Part shown: positions 8,081-17,900 of the stretch, piece by piece
Layout of the letters: each line of letters starts with the position of its first letter
How positions within the stretch are numbered: the first letter of the stretch is position 1
Notes under the pieces: model-generated
Seen by the model: the letters and a program-made list of their open reading frames with translations, nothing else
The model's database searches: none
What the model was told of the DNA's origin: nothing
Source: Ignavibacteriota bacterium
GTDB lineage: Bacteria > Bacteroidota > Ignavibacteria > UBA10030 > SZUA-254
Direction of reading: 5' to 3'
Length of the DNA: 64,000 bases
Assembly: GCA_025358305.1 (NCBI GenBank)
Contig: JANYJZ010000041.1
Span: 82,183-146,182, forward strand
Position numbers and translations under genes: made by a program

Positions 8081-9604
8081 ATGATCCATCGCCTGACATA
8101 CCGTTTCATCGTCGCTATCGCCATGCTCGGCCTCGCCGGGGCGTCTTTCGCCCAAGACAAGCAGGCGACGTTCGGCGTGGGCGCGTCGTTCGGGGCGGCA
8201 TTTCCCAAGACGGACATCAACGAATCGAAGGCCCATCCCATCGGGCGCACCTTTATCCGGGTCTATCCCTCGCCCAATATCGGGTTCGAGGCGGGCGTCG
8301 GCATGGGCCTCCTCGAGGCGCAGCAGGACGGCCTCTTCTTCTCCTCGGTCATCTACCCGGTCGACCTCAGGCTCCTCATCCAGCCGATCTCGACCGGCAA
8401 GTTCCGTCCGTACGCCTATGGCGGCGTCGGGCTCCTCTTCTTCGACCCGAAGGACCGGTTTGACCAGCCCCTCTTGCGCAACTCCCGGTCGGAATACGGG
8501 CACACGACCTCGTTCATCCCGATCGGCATCGGCGGCGAGTACATCGTCTCCGACCAGGCGGCGTTCGGCGTGAGCGCCGGGTACAATTCCACGTTCAGCG
8601 ATAACATCGACGACATCAAGGCCGGCGGGAAGGACTCCTACTGGAGCCTGTCGCTCAATCTCTTCGCCTACCTCAAGGCGGCGAACAACGATCTCGACGG
8701 CGATAAGCTCCTCAACGACGAGGAGCGCCAGCTCGGCACCGATCCCCGGAACCCCGACACCGACGGCGACGGTCTCAAGGACGGCGAAGAGGTCCACACC
8801 TACAAGACGAACCCCCTGAACCCCGACACCGACGGCGACGGCCTCAAGGACGGCGAGGAGGTCTTCACCTACAAGACGAACCCGCTGAACCCCGACACCG
8901 ACGGCGACGGGCTCTCCGACGGCGAAGAGGTCCTGACGTACAAGACGAACCCCCTGAACCCCGACACCGACGGCGACGGGCTCTCCGACGGCGACGAGGT
9001 CCACAAGTATAAGACCGATCCTCTGAACCCCGACACCGACGGCGACGGCCTGAAGGACGGCGAAGAGGTCCTGACGTACAAGACGAACCCCCTGAACCCC
9101 GACTCCGACGGCGACGGCCTCACCGACGGCGACGAGGTCCACAAGTACAAGACGAACCCGCTTGATCCTGATACGGACCACGGCGGCATGCCCGACGGCA
9201 AGGAAGTGCAGCTTGGGCTCAACCCGCTCGACCCGTCGGACGACGTTCCCATCATCAAGATCGGCGAGCGGATCATCCTTGAAGGGGTGAATTTCGAGAC
9301 GGGGAAGACGACGCTCCTTCCGGGCGCCAAGACGATCCTTGACCAGGTGGCCTCGAGCCTTTCGGCCTACCCGATGGCGGAGGTCGCCATCCACGGCCAC
9401 ACCGACAACGTCGGCGGCGCTAAATACAACATGAAGCTCTCCCAGGGCCGGGCAGAAGCGGTCAAGGCGTACCTCGTGAGCAAGGGCATCCCCGCACCGA
9501 GGATATCGACGAAGGGATTCGGATTTTCGAAGCCCGTCGGCGACAACGCCAGTGCTGAAGGCCGCGCGAAGAACCGCAGGATCGAGTTCGTGCGCATCAA
9601 GTAG
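8081..9604 (+). CDS. OmpA-family outer membrane protein with thrombospondin type 3 repeats
   Basis: A 507-residue envelope protein. A signal peptide (residues 1-24, cut after ASFAQ) leads into an N-terminal beta-barrel-like domain (about 25-205). Then come seven calcium-binding type 3 repeats (about 207-385), six of them perfect 23-residue units built on NPDTDGDGLxDGEEV. The C-terminal OmpA/MotB peptidoglycan-binding domain (about 395-507) has the motif HGHTDNVGG and ends with NRRIEFVRIK. It likely anchors the outer membrane to peptidoglycan, with the acidic repeats forming a Ca2+-rigidified stalk. It is alone between its own promoter and a terminator at 9665. The repeats are near-identical at DNA level. 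Confidence 0.93.
   Translation: MIHRLTYRFIVAIAMLGLAGASFAQDKQATFGVGASFGAAFPKTDINESKAHPIGRTFIRVYPSPNIGFEAGVGMGLLEAQQDGLFFSSVIYPVDLRLLIQPISTGKFRPYAYGGVGLLFFDPKDRFDQPLLRNSRSEYGHTTSFIPIGIGGEYIVSDQAAFGVSAGYNSTFSDNIDDIKAGGKDSYWSLSLNLFAYLKAANNDLDGDKLLNDEERQLGTDPRNPDTDGDGLKDGEEVHTYKTNPLNPDTDGDGLKDGEEVFTYKTNPLNPDTDGDGLSDGEEVLTYKTNPLNPDTDGDGLSDGDEVHKYKTDPLNPDTDGDGLKDGEEVLTYKTNPLNPDSDGDGLTDGDEVHKYKTNPLDPDTDHGGMPDGKEVQLGLNPLDPSDDVPIIKIGERIILEGVNFETGKTTLLPGAKTILDQVASSLSAYPMAEVAIHGHTDNVGGAKYNMKLSQGRAEAVKAYLVSKGIPAPRISTKGFGFSKPVGDNASAEGRAKNRRIEFVRIK
8750..9163 (+). repeat. Six tandem 69-bp coding repeats (type 3 Ca2+ repeats)
   Basis: Units start at 8750, 8819, 8888, 8957, 9026 and 9095, each encoding 23 residues; a degenerate seventh unit begins at 9164. 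The units share long identical stretches at the nucleotide level, so copy number could change by slippage or recombination. They lie wholly inside the OmpA-family gene and keep the reading frame. Confidence 0.9.
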
Positions 9605-9664
9605 ACGCGCGCCCCCCCAAGTCTTGGGCTGGTGGCAGTTCTAAAGAGAGTGCCTGTTTCACCG

Positions 9665-9696
9665 ATCCCGATAATGACCTTATCGGGATTTTTTTT
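9665..9696 (+). terminator. Rho-independent terminator after the OmpA-family gene
   Basis: Perfect 10-bp stem ATCCCGATAA (9665-9674) / TTATCGGGAT (9680-9689), loop TGACC, followed by an eight-base T run. It lies 60 bp after the stop. Confidence 0.9.
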
Positions 9697-9723
9697 GCAT
9701 ATTTCTCTGATTTGTCGTACCTT
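9695..9723 (+). promoter_or_regulatory. Promoter of the thiolase operon
   Basis: TTGCAT (9695-9700), 17 bp, TACCTT (9718-9723), followed by GG. The -35 overlaps the end of the preceding terminator T run. The predicted transcript start is about 9730, 34 bp before the thiolase ATG. Confidence 0.65.
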
Positions 9724-9763
9724 GGACGGTCATTACGCCAACTTCTCATCTGACACATCGACC

Positions 9764-10942
9764 ATGAACCGCGAAGCAGTCATCGTAGCCGCTTGCCGGA
9801 CCCCCATCGGCGCATTCGGAGGGTCCTTGAGCGCACTCACCGCCCCGAAGCTCGGGTCGGTCGTCATCGAAGAACTTCTCAAACGCTCCGGCGTGGAAAG
9901 ATCAGCCGTCCAGGAGGTCATCATGGGATGCGTCCTTCCGGCCGGCGTCGGCCAGGCCCCGGCTCGCCAGGCGGCCCTGGGCGCCGGCCTCCCCGTTTCG
10001 GTCGAGGCCCTCACGATCAACAAGGTCTGCGGATCGGGGATGAAGGCGGTCATGCTCGCCGCCCAGGCCGTGCTCTTGGGAGACGCCGACGTGGTCATTG
10101 CCGGCGGCATGGAGAGCATGTCGAACACCCCGTACCTCCTCGACAAGGCGCGCACCGGCTACCGGATGGGGAACGGAACGCTCATCGACTCCATGATCAA
10201 GGACGGGCTCTGGGACGTCTACAACGATTTTCACATGGGCCAGGCCGCGGAACTCTGCGCCACCCAGTGCAATATCACGCGCGCCGACCAGGACGCCTTC
10301 GCGGTGGTGAGCTACAAACGCGCCATCGAGGCGCAGGAGAAGCAGTACTTCGCCAAGGAGATCGTCCCGGTTGCCGTCCCCCAGCGCTCGGGCGACCCGG
10401 TCTTGGTCGCCGAGGACGAAGAGCCCCGGAAAGTGAAGTTCGACAAGATCGGCACCCTCAAGCCCGCCTTCAAGAGCGGCGGCACCGTCACGGCGGCCAA
10501 CGCCTCCAAGATCAACGACGGCGCCGCCGCGCTCCTGGTCATGTCGGCGGAGAAGGCGAAGGCCCTGGGCCTTGCGCCAATGGCCCGGATCCGGGGATAC
10601 GCCTCGGCGGCCAGGAAGCCCGAGGAGTTCACCACCGCTCCGGCGGACGTCATCCCGAAGGTCCTCGTCCGCGCGGGCCTTGCCTTGGGCGACATCGACC
10701 TCTTTGAGATCAATGAGGCTTTTGCGGTGGTGAACCTTGCCGTCCAGGGGATCCTCGGGATCGACCACGCCAAGGTGAACGTCCACGGCGGTGCGGTCGC
10801 CTTGGGACACCCGATCGGCGCCAGCGGAGCGAGGATCCTCGTGACGTTGCTCCACGCGATGGAACAACGTGGCGCAAAGCGCGGCCTCGGTGCGATCTGC
10901 ATCGGCGGCGGCGAGGCAAGCGGCATCATACTTGAACGATAA
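9764..10942 (+). CDS. Acetyl-CoA C-acetyltransferase (thiolase)
   Basis: Condenses two acetyl-CoA to acetoacetyl-CoA, or cleaves 3-ketoacyl-CoA in the reverse direction; cytosolic. The protein is 392 residues from ATG 9764; an in-frame extension to 9632 would run through the terminator and promoter, so it was rejected. The nucleophilic cysteine is C89 in [18 protein letters not shown] and the [17 protein letters not shown] histidine motif follow, and the second catalytic cysteine is in [11 protein letters not shown]. It is the first gene of an operon with 3-hydroxybutyryl-CoA dehydrogenase and acyl-CoA dehydrogenase, fitting acetyl-CoA/butyryl-CoA interconversion or beta-oxidation. The symbol (atoB, phaA or thlA) depends on direction and is left blank. 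Confidence 0.93.
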   Translation: MNREAVIVAACRTPIGAFGGSLSALTAPKLGSVVIEELLKRSGVERSAVQEVIMGCVLPAGVGQAPARQAALGAGLPVSVEALTINKVCGSGMKAVMLAAQAVLLGDADVVIAGGMESMSNTPYLLDKARTGYRMGNGTLIDSMIKDGLWDVYNDFHMGQAAELCATQCNITRADQDAFAVVSYKRAIEAQEKQYFAKEIVPVAVPQRSGDPVLVAEDEEPRKVKFDKIGTLKPAFKSGGTVTAANASKINDGAAALLVMSAEKAKALGLAPMARIRGYASAARKPEEFTTAPADVIPKVLVRAGLALGDIDLFEINEAFAVVNLAVQGILGIDHAKVNVHGGAVALGHPIGASGARILVTLLHAMEQRGAKRGLGAICIGGGEASGIILER

Positions 10943-10968
10943 GCTCAATCGATAGGAAAGACAAGATC

Positions 10969-11826
10969 ATGGAGATCCGCCACGTTACGGTCATCGGTGC
11001 CGGCACCATGGGGAACGGCATCGCCCACGTCTTCGCGCAGAACGGCATACCGGTCGTTCTCTACGATGTGAAGAAGGAATTCATCGATCGCGGTCTCGCG
11101 ACGATCACCGGCAATCTCGACCGCCAGGTCAAGAAGGCGCTCCTCACGGAGGCGCAAAAGGGCGAGACGCTCTCCCGGATCTCTTCCCACGCGGACCTCG
11201 CCGCGTCGGTCGAGTCGGCCGACCTCGTCATCGAGGCGGCGACCGAGGACCGGAGTGTCAAGAAGAAGATCTTCGCCTCCATTGACGCCAGCGCGCCCTC
11301 GGGCGCGATCCTCGCCTCGAACACCTCCTCGATCTCCATCACGGAGATCGCGGCGGTGACGCGTCGGCCCTCTCAGGTGATCGGGATGCATTTCATGAAC
11401 CCGGTCCCGGTCATGAAGCTCGTCGAGGTCATCCGCGGCCTTGCCACTTCCGACGAGACGGCCAAGGCGGTCCTCGCGGCGTGCGCCGCACTCGGGAAGA
11501 CCCCCGTCGAGGTGAACGACTACCCGGGGTTCGTGTCGAACCGCGTCCTCTTGCCGATGCTCAACGAGGCGATGTACTGCGTCATGGAGGGGGTGGCCAC
11601 CCCCGAATCGATCGACACCGTCATGAAGCTCGGCATGGGGCATCCGATGGGCCCGCTGACCTTGGCGGATTTCATCGGCCTCGACGTCTGCCTCTCTATT
11701 ATGAACGTCCTCTACGAGGGGTTCGGCGACTCGAAATACCGCCCATGCCCGCTCCTTCGGAAGATGGTGGCCGCCGGCCACCTCGGCCGGAAGACGGGGA
11801 AGGGCTTCTATACATACCCGGCGTAG
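10969..11826 (+). CDS. 3-hydroxybutyryl-CoA dehydrogenase
   Basis: NAD(P)-dependent interconversion of acetoacetyl-CoA and 3-hydroxybutyryl-CoA. The protein is 285 residues, the usual size for the stand-alone enzyme. A Rossmann fold at the N-terminus has [17 protein letters not shown]. The catalytic region contains [12 protein letters not shown] and [17 protein letters not shown] (catalytic His in the MHFMNP segment). The C-terminal helical domain (about 185-285) has [11 protein letters not shown]. It starts 26 bp after the thiolase and lies 42 bp before the acyl-CoA dehydrogenase, all one strand. No enoyl-CoA hydratase lies between them; the dehydration step must be encoded elsewhere. Confidence 0.93.
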   Translation: MEIRHVTVIGAGTMGNGIAHVFAQNGIPVVLYDVKKEFIDRGLATITGNLDRQVKKALLTEAQKGETLSRISSHADLAASVESADLVIEAATEDRSVKKKIFASIDASAPSGAILASNTSSISITEIAAVTRRPSQVIGMHFMNPVPVMKLVEVIRGLATSDETAKAVLAACAALGKTPVEVNDYPGFVSNRVLLPMLNEAMYCVMEGVATPESIDTVMKLGMGHPMGPLTLADFIGLDVCLSIMNVLYEGFGDSKYRPCPLLRKMVAAGHLGRKTGKGFYTYPA

Positions 11827-11868
11827 ACCCAGCGTGCGCATCTATCCATACCATGACAGGCTTGACAC

Positions 11869-13011
11869 ATGATCTTTGACCTCACCGAAACACAATTGAT
11901 GATCCAGTCGATGGCGCGCAAGTTCGCCGAGGAGGAGATCGCTCCCTCATCGATCGAACGCGACGAGAAGGGGGAGTTCCCGTACGAGATCGTGAAGAAG
12001 ATGGGAGAGCTCGGGTTCATGGGGATGATCGTGCCGGAGGAGCACGGCGGCGCAGGCCTGGACGTCATGAGCTACGTCCTGGCCCTGACGGAGATCTCGA
12101 AGGTCGACGCCAGCTGCGGGGTGATCATGTCGGTGAACAACTCGCTCGTCTGTCAGGGCCTCACCCTCTGGGGGAATGAGGAGCAGAAGGAGCGATTTCT
12201 GAAGCCGCTCGCCTCCGGCAAGATGCTGGGGGCCTTCGCCCTGTCGGAGCCCGAAGCGGGCTCCGACGCGACGAACCAGCATACGGTGGCCGTCCGGTCC
12301 GGCGACGACTACATCCTCAACGGGACGAAGAACTGGATCACGAACGGGTCCACGGCCGACGTCGTCATCGTCATCGCCGCAACGGACAAATCGAAGGGGG
12401 CGCACGGGATCAGCGCGCTCCTCGTCGAAAAGAACGCCCCCGGGTTCAACGTTGCCAAGAAGGAGAAGAAGCTCGGCATCCGGAGCTCGGATACGGTCTC
12501 GCTCTCCTTCACCGACTGCCGGGTTCCGGCGGCGAACCGGATCGGGGAAGAGGGGTTCGGGTTCAAATTCGCCATGAAGATCCTCGACGGCGGCCGGATC
12601 GGCATCGCGGCGCAGGCCATCGGCATCGCCAAGGCCTCCTTGAGTGCGTCGCTCTCCTACGCGAAGCAGCGCAAGGCCTTTGGGCACCCCATCGCTGACT
12701 TTCAGGCGATCCAGTTCAAGATCGCCGACATGGCGACCTCCATTGATGCTGCGGAAATGCTCATTTTCAAGGCGGCGGCGCTCAAGGAGGAAGGAAAGCC
12801 CTATGGACGCTACAGCGCGATGGCGAAGCTCCTCGCCTCGAAGGTCGCCGTCAATGCAGCCTTGGAGGCGATCCAGATCCACGGCGGCTACGGTTACGTG
12901 CAGGAATACCTTGTTGAGCGTTATTTGCGTGATGCGAAAATCACCGAGATCTACGAGGGGACGTCGGAAATCCAGCGTATCGTCATCTCTCGGGACCTCC
13001 TCAAAGACTAA
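11869..13011 (+). CDS. Acyl-CoA dehydrogenase (short-chain/butyryl type)
   Basis: FAD enzyme that interconverts butyryl-CoA and crotonyl-CoA or oxidises short acyl-CoAs. The protein is 380 residues, the standard length. The N-terminal helical domain starts LTETQLMIQSMARKFAEEEIAP. The middle beta domain contains FALSEPEAGSDA and NGTKNWITNG. The C-terminal domain carries DFQAIQFKIADM and the likely catalytic base in EIYEGTSEIQ. It is the third gene of the thiolase operon. No electron-transfer flavoprotein genes (etfAB) are adjacent in this window, so its electron acceptor cannot be inferred here. Confidence 0.93.
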   Translation: MIFDLTETQLMIQSMARKFAEEEIAPSSIERDEKGEFPYEIVKKMGELGFMGMIVPEEHGGAGLDVMSYVLALTEISKVDASCGVIMSVNNSLVCQGLTLWGNEEQKERFLKPLASGKMLGAFALSEPEAGSDATNQHTVAVRSGDDYILNGTKNWITNGSTADVVIVIAATDKSKGAHGISALLVEKNAPGFNVAKKEKKLGIRSSDTVSLSFTDCRVPAANRIGEEGFGFKFAMKILDGGRIGIAAQAIGIAKASLSASLSYAKQRKAFGHPIADFQAIQFKIADMATSIDAAEMLIFKAAALKEEGKPYGRYSAMAKLLASKVAVNAALEAIQIHGGYGYVQEYLVERYLRDAKITEIYEGTSEIQRIVISRDLLKD

Positions 13012-13036
13012 CCACAACAATAGATAGGACCAACAG

Positions 13037-13522
13037 ATGAAAAAGCAGACCCTTTTCGCCCTCTTCGTTCTTCTTCTCGCCGCCTCGTCGGCCGGGCTCT
13101 CCCAGCCGATGGCAGCCGATGCAAAGGTGGGGCTTTCCGTCTTCTCCGGAGGGGGAAGCTCGACCGGGCTTCTCTTCGGCGCGGGGCTCGACATACCGTT
13201 CCAGGAGAACCTCTATTTCCGGCCTGAATTGGATATCACAACGCACGGCGGGACGCCTATCGAGATCGCGGGCCTATTGAAGTATAATCTCCCCGCCGCG
13301 ACCGCATCAATGCCGCTCTTCGTCGACGGCGGCCTCTCGATCTGGTTCTACTCGGGCGGTTCATCGCTCGGTCTCGATTTCGGCGGTGGAAGCTACATTT
13401 CTGCAGGCGATGGAAAGATGAAGATCCCCCTCGAAGTCCGGATGGGACCCATCTTCAACGCGGGTGCCTCGTCCTTCCAGTTCTCGCTTTCTACCGGCAT
13501 CCGTTTCTCCGTGGGAGGCTAG
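13037..13522 (+). CDS. Secreted small beta-barrel-like protein, unknown
   Basis: A 161-residue protein with a signal peptide (residues 1-22, MKKQTLFALFVLLLAASSAG, cut near SQ). The rest is alternating hydrophobic/polar strands rich in Gly and Ser, ending FQFSLSTGIRFSVGG, which has the aromatic/hydrophobic C-terminal strand pattern of outer membrane barrels. ATG at 13037 follows a purine-rich site. It starts 25 bp after the acyl-CoA dehydrogenase and may be read through from that operon. No specific function is recognised. Confidence 0.7.
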   Translation: MKKQTLFALFVLLLAASSAGLSQPMAADAKVGLSVFSGGGSSTGLLFGAGLDIPFQENLYFRPELDITTHGGTPIEIAGLLKYNLPAATASMPLFVDGGLSIWFYSGGSSLGLDFGGGSYISAGDGKMKIPLEVRMGPIFNAGASSFQFSLSTGIRFSVGG

Positions 13523-13692
13523 CAAATTCCGGCGGAAGGTCGCACCCGTCTGATCGATGTGCAAATCGCTCTCCTATAGGGCCGTTTTGGCTCCTCAAGG
13601 GGAGAGGAACGTCCGATCGTGTGCAAAAAAGTGCCATTTTCAGTGCTAGAAAGGGGTTAGGTGGATCGCTTAAAGGATGTCCAAAAAAGTAC

Positions 13693-13721
13693 TTGACAAA
13701 TGTTTAATTTTTTGTTATACT
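13693..13721 (+). promoter_or_regulatory. Strong promoter before the outer membrane protein genes
   Basis: TTGACA (13693-13698), 17 bp containing an A/T-rich stretch, TATACT (13716-13721). It is the closest match to the sigma-70 consensus in the window and sits in an A/T-rich patch. The 263 bp gap (13523-13785) holds this promoter and nothing else that I can support. Confidence 0.85.
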
Positions 13722-13785
13722 CTAACCGTTCTTTTTAGGTAGCTATTGGGACCCGAAACAGTCACTTGGAAGTTTGAGATTACGA

Positions 13786-14079
13786 ATGAAAAAAGCACTA
13801 CTGATTCTTATCGCTCTCGTGGCAATGGCCGGCCTTTCCGCGTTCGGCCAGACCCCTGCAAACGGTAAGATCTCGCTCGGTTTCGGCGCCGAAGGTGCGG
13901 TACGGGTAGGGGTGTTCAGCAATGCCTCCAATTTCGGCATCGCACAGACCCTCGGTGCGCGCTTTGCGGAAGGCTCAGAGATGAATGTCGATATTCACGT
14001 CAATTGCTCAATGATCTACACCGATCCTCCTTCCACGTCGTTTCTGGGGTTCGGTGCCGGCCATGAGTTCGGTATGTAA
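13786..14079 (+). CDS. Short secreted protein, possibly an internally deleted barrel
   Basis: A 97-residue protein from ATG 13786 with a clear signal peptide (MKKALLILIALVAMAGLSAFG). The mature part begins QTPANGKISLGFGAEGAVRVG, like the first strands of a small outer membrane barrel, and ends FLGFGAGHEFGM, like a last strand. The middle is far too short (about 70 mature residues) for a full 8-strand barrel. It shares signal-peptide style and operon with the 210-residue protein downstream. It may be an internally deleted relative or a real short protein; the strong promoter suggests it is expressed. Confidence 0.6.
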   Translation: MKKALLILIALVAMAGLSAFGQTPANGKISLGFGAEGAVRVGVFSNASNFGIAQTLGARFAEGSEMNVDIHVNCSMIYTDPPSTSFLGFGAGHEFGM

Positions 14080-14150
14080 GTCTACAGGTCAAATTCCAAA
14101 TTACAAAAATCACTAAATCACGTATTAACCACATAACAAAAGGCAACAAT

Positions 14151-14783
14151 ATGAAAAAACTGCTTCTGGTTCTCTTCATCATGGCGTTCGCAGCGAACCT
14201 GATGATTGCGGGAGCCCCGATGACCAATCAGGGTGACAAACAGCTCGGCTTCATCATCAACGGCCTCGGCTCGTTCGGTATCTCGGGCGTGAACTCTGGT
14301 GCGGGCATCACCGGCTTCGGCTTCAACTATTTCCTCTCGAAGGACATGGCTCTTCGCGCCAACGTCGGCTTTGGAAACACCAAGGTCACGACGCCCCAGG
14401 GCGCCGCTGGCGATAACGAGAACACGCAGACCGCGATCGGCATTCGTCCGGGTCTCGTGTGGCACATGGCTCCGGTTGCCGGTTCCATCTCCCCGTATTG
14501 GGGCGTGGAAGGTCAGTTCGGCTGGATCAAGAACGATTTCAAGCCTATCGCTCCGAACCCGGAAGTGAGCAACAGCGGCACGTTGTTCGGCGCTGGCGTG
14601 TTCATGGGCGGCGAATGGTATGCTTGGGACGGTATCAGCTTCAACGCTGAGTACAACCTGAGCTTCACCTCTGCTTCCACGAAGTCAGAAGCGGCCGGTG
14701 TCTCCACAGATGGTCCGTCCACCACGTCCTTCGGCATCAGCAGCTGGGCAGTCGGAATGAACATCTACATCGGCGGTCAGTAA
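14151..14783 (+). CDS. Outer membrane beta-barrel protein
   Basis: A 210-residue protein. The signal peptide is residues 1-20 (MKKLLLVLFIMAFAANLMIAG). The mature part has repeated amphipathic strands (ITGFGFNYFLSKDMALRANVGFG, written here as adjoining strands ITGFGFNYF and ALRANVGFG), glycine-rich turns, and a final strand SSWAVGMNIYIGGQ. This pattern is typical of small OmpW/OmpX-like or PF13505-type outer membrane proteins. It follows the short secreted gene by 71 bp and ends 25 bp before an intrinsic terminator, so the two probably form one transcription unit driven from 13693. Ligand and function are unknown. Confidence 0.8.
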   Translation: MKKLLLVLFIMAFAANLMIAGAPMTNQGDKQLGFIINGLGSFGISGVNSGAGITGFGFNYFLSKDMALRANVGFGNTKVTTPQGAAGDNENTQTAIGIRPGLVWHMAPVAGSISPYWGVEGQFGWIKNDFKPIAPNPEVSNSGTLFGAGVFMGGEWYAWDGISFNAEYNLSFTSASTKSEAAGVSTDGPSTTSFGISSWAVGMNIYIGGQ

Positions 14784-14807
14784 GAGTTTCATCTCTGCTA
14801 GTAGTAC

Positions 14808-14838
14808 AAAAGGCGTCCGCGAGGACGCCTTTTTTTTT
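14808..14838 (+). terminator. Rho-independent terminator after the outer membrane protein gene
   Basis: Perfect stem AAAAGGCGTCC (14808-14818) / GGACGCCTTTT (14823-14833) with loop GCGA, running into a nine-base T run. Confidence 0.93.
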
Positions 14839-14859
14839 ACTCTTCCTCTTGCCCCGCTC

Positions 14860-14888
14860 TTGAAGAACAGGCGGATTATATGTACATT
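14860..14888 (+). promoter_or_regulatory. Promoter of the sensor kinase operon
   Basis: TTGAAG (14860-14865), 17 bp, TACATT (14883-14888). The predicted transcript start is about 14895, two bases before an in-frame TTG (14897) and 35 bases before the ATG at 14930. This favours the ATG as the real start. Confidence 0.65.
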
Positions 14889-14929
14889 GACACAACTTGT
14901 CCCAATCGTCCGAGGTCGACGCACCCTTG

Positions 14930-17900
14930 ATGGTCACGAAACAGTTTTCGACGGGTCTTCCCGCGCTCGATCAATACGTTGGTGGCATTCTCCCCGGCAA
15001 TTCGCTCCTGCTGTTCTCGTCCGATCTCCTCCCCGCAGCGTCGATCCTTGAGCCCTTGGCCCGGCACGCGCGAGCCGAGAACATCCCGGTCGCCTACCTC
15101 TCCTTCAACGGTTCCTTGCGGGGCCTCCTTGCCCACTCTGCGAGGTATGCGGAATGGCAGTACTCCCCCTCGATGAAGACGGCCGAGGCGGCGCTCAACT
15201 CCATGAAGCGGTTCCTCGGGAGCCAGCGCGACGGATCGCTCATCCTCACCGACGACTGCTCCGTCTGGAACGAGCTTTTCCGCCACGAGAAGCACGCGAT
15301 CGCATTCATGGCGGAACTTGCCCGGATCACGGAGCGTAAACACGGGATGTTCTGCGCAACGCTCCTCCGGAGCCGCTTTTCGCAAGGAGCGCTCTCCGCC
15401 CTGAAGGAGCTCCCGACGATCTGCCTTGACATGGTTCTCCACGGCGATGATGTCTACGCCCTTCCCTTGTCGCTCCGGGGCCGGTACGTCTTGCACACTG
15501 CATTTCCCTGCCGCTTTGGTATTAAGGAGCTCCACCGTCCCGCTCCGGATGCCGCCACCGGCCCCGAGGGCCTCGCCTCCATGGTCCGGGAAGCGTCGGA
15601 GATCTTCCAAAGTGCATTCCAGGGCGCCCCGGAGGCGCTCCTCCTGTTCAGCCTCGAGGAGGACCTGCGCGAGCTCAACCGTCCGGCGGAACAGCTCCTG
15701 GGGTATGCCCGGGAGGAACTCCTCACGCTCGCCCCGTCGGCGATCGTCGCGCCGCATCACTGGTACAGGATGCGCAGGTTCCTCGTGGAACTCCGGTCCA
15801 AGAAGAAACGCTCCGTCCGGCTCGACCTCCGGAAGAAGAACGGCCGGGTGTTCCCGGTGGAGTTCAGCGCGGCTCCCGTCGGACCCGGACGGTATGTCGG
15901 CATCCTCCGGGACGACTCGGAACGGACCCAGTCCGAGCTCGACTTGCGACGCTCGGGACTCGAGGCGCACTCGCTCATGGAATCGTCCGGGCTCGCCGTC
16001 GCCGTCGTTGCGCGGGGGAAGGTGCTCTTCGCCAATGCGGCGTTCGGCAGGCTCTTCGCCATTTCGGAAGGGGGCACGGCCCAGGACGCCCTCTTGAAAC
16101 GGTTCTTCACTCCCGTCTCGGTGCAGAAGATCCAGAAGGCCGCCGCGCTCGAACCCGGAACACTCTCCTCGCTCGAACTCGAAGGGAGCCGGGCGGACGG
16201 CACGACGGTCGTCTGCCGGGCAAGCGCGGCGACGGTCGAGTTTCGGGGCCGCAGCGCTCTCCAGATCTCGTGCATCGACCTCTCCCGTGAACATGCGTCC
16301 CAATCTGCACTGGCCGAGGCGTACGGTCGGTACCGCGCAGCGGTGGAGTCCTCGGCGCTCCCGGTCGCGCTCCTCTCCGGCGACGCCGTTCGGTCCATGA
16401 ACGGGGCGTTCCTCTCGCTCTTCGGCCTCGATGCGACCGAGCCCGGGGCGGACGTGCCCCTCTCCGCGCTCCTTGTCGAGGCCGATGTTCTGCGACTTCG
16501 CGAGGCGCTCCTGCGTCAGGCCTCCGGGAAGAAGGGGGCGTTGGCGCCGTTCGACGCTCTGGGGAAGATGAAGGACGGGACGGCGCTGGACCTGCGGCTC
16601 ACCCTCCAGATCGTGAGAGGCGATGGTGGCGAGGGGGGAGGAGGGGCGCTGCTGTTCGCGGAGAACCGGAGCGCGCAGAAGCAGAAGGAGCGGGGCCTCT
16701 CGCAGCAGCAGCGGGACCTCGACCTCCTGAAGGAGATCATCTCCTCCTCGACGGGAACGCTGGACCTCGACCGGCTCCTCAGGATCGGTCTCGATAAGAT
16801 CACCGAGGTCCTCCACTGGGACATGGGTGCGGTCTACCTCCTGGACGAGACACGCAAAGAGTTCCACCTCAACATCCACCACCACTTCCCGGAAGCCCTC
16901 GCGGCCGGTCTGGCGGTGCTTCCCCTGGATACGGGACTCGGCGGGTTCGCGGCGAAGACCCAGGAGCCGCACCTTCTCCGGCTGGACCATTATCCGAGCT
17001 ACCTGCCGCACCGCGCGCTCTTCCGGGACCAGCACATCGCCCGGGTCTGCCTCCTCCCCTTGATCGCGCATGAGCGCCCCGTCGGACTCCTCATCACGGC
17101 GGCGAGGAAGGAAGTCGCCCTCGACGACCACTCCGTCGACCTGCTCCTCGCCCTGTCGCGCCAGCTCGGCAACGCGCTCGCCAACGCGCTCGCTTTCCGC
17201 CGATTGAAGCAGGACGAGGAACAATACCAGCTTCTCGTCGAGTCGAGCCCGGACGTCATGTACACCGCGCTGCCGAACGGGTCGTTCCTTTTTATCAGCC
17301 CGCAGGTGAAGCAGCTCACCGGCTACGCCCCCCAGGACTTCTACCGGAGCCCGACCTTGTGGCTCTCGCTCATCCATGCCGACGACAAGAAGATCGTCCT
17401 GGGGCGCACGACGCGGCTCGAGGAGGCGGGAGAGAAGATCGTCACCGAGTACCGGCTCCTCCCGAAGGGAAAGGCCTCCCCGAAATGGCTCCGCGACGAG
17501 CTTTCCCTGAAGCGCGACGCGACCGGCGCGGTCTCCGCGATGACCGGGGTCGTCACCGACGTGACGCGGTCCCGGGAGATCGTCGACCAGCTCGACGCCA
17601 GGAGCAAGCGCGACACCGCCATCTTCTCGAGCCTCACCGAGGGGGTGCTCGTCTTTGGGCCCCAGCTTCGGGTCGCCGTCTGGAACCGGGCACTCGAGGC
17701 GATCACCGGGTACACCGAATACGAGATGCTCGAACGGACCCCGGACGAGGTCCCCCTGATCGCCGCGCTCGAGGAGGCCCTCCCGAAGCTCAACCGGGCG
17801 CTCGCGGGCGAGGTCGTCGTCGTGGAGCAGCTCGCGTTCCGGGCGAAGGCGGGCCAGAGCGAGTCGACCGCAACGATACGGTTCGCCCCCTTGCGCGAAT

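Noticed and set aside
8750..9163. CRISPR-like array in the OmpA-family gene
   Set aside because: The 69-bp units have no unique spacers and are in-frame coding repeats.
9632..9763. 44-codon extension of the thiolase gene
   Set aside because: It would be read through an intrinsic terminator and the promoter; ATG 9764 begins the conserved thiolase sequence.
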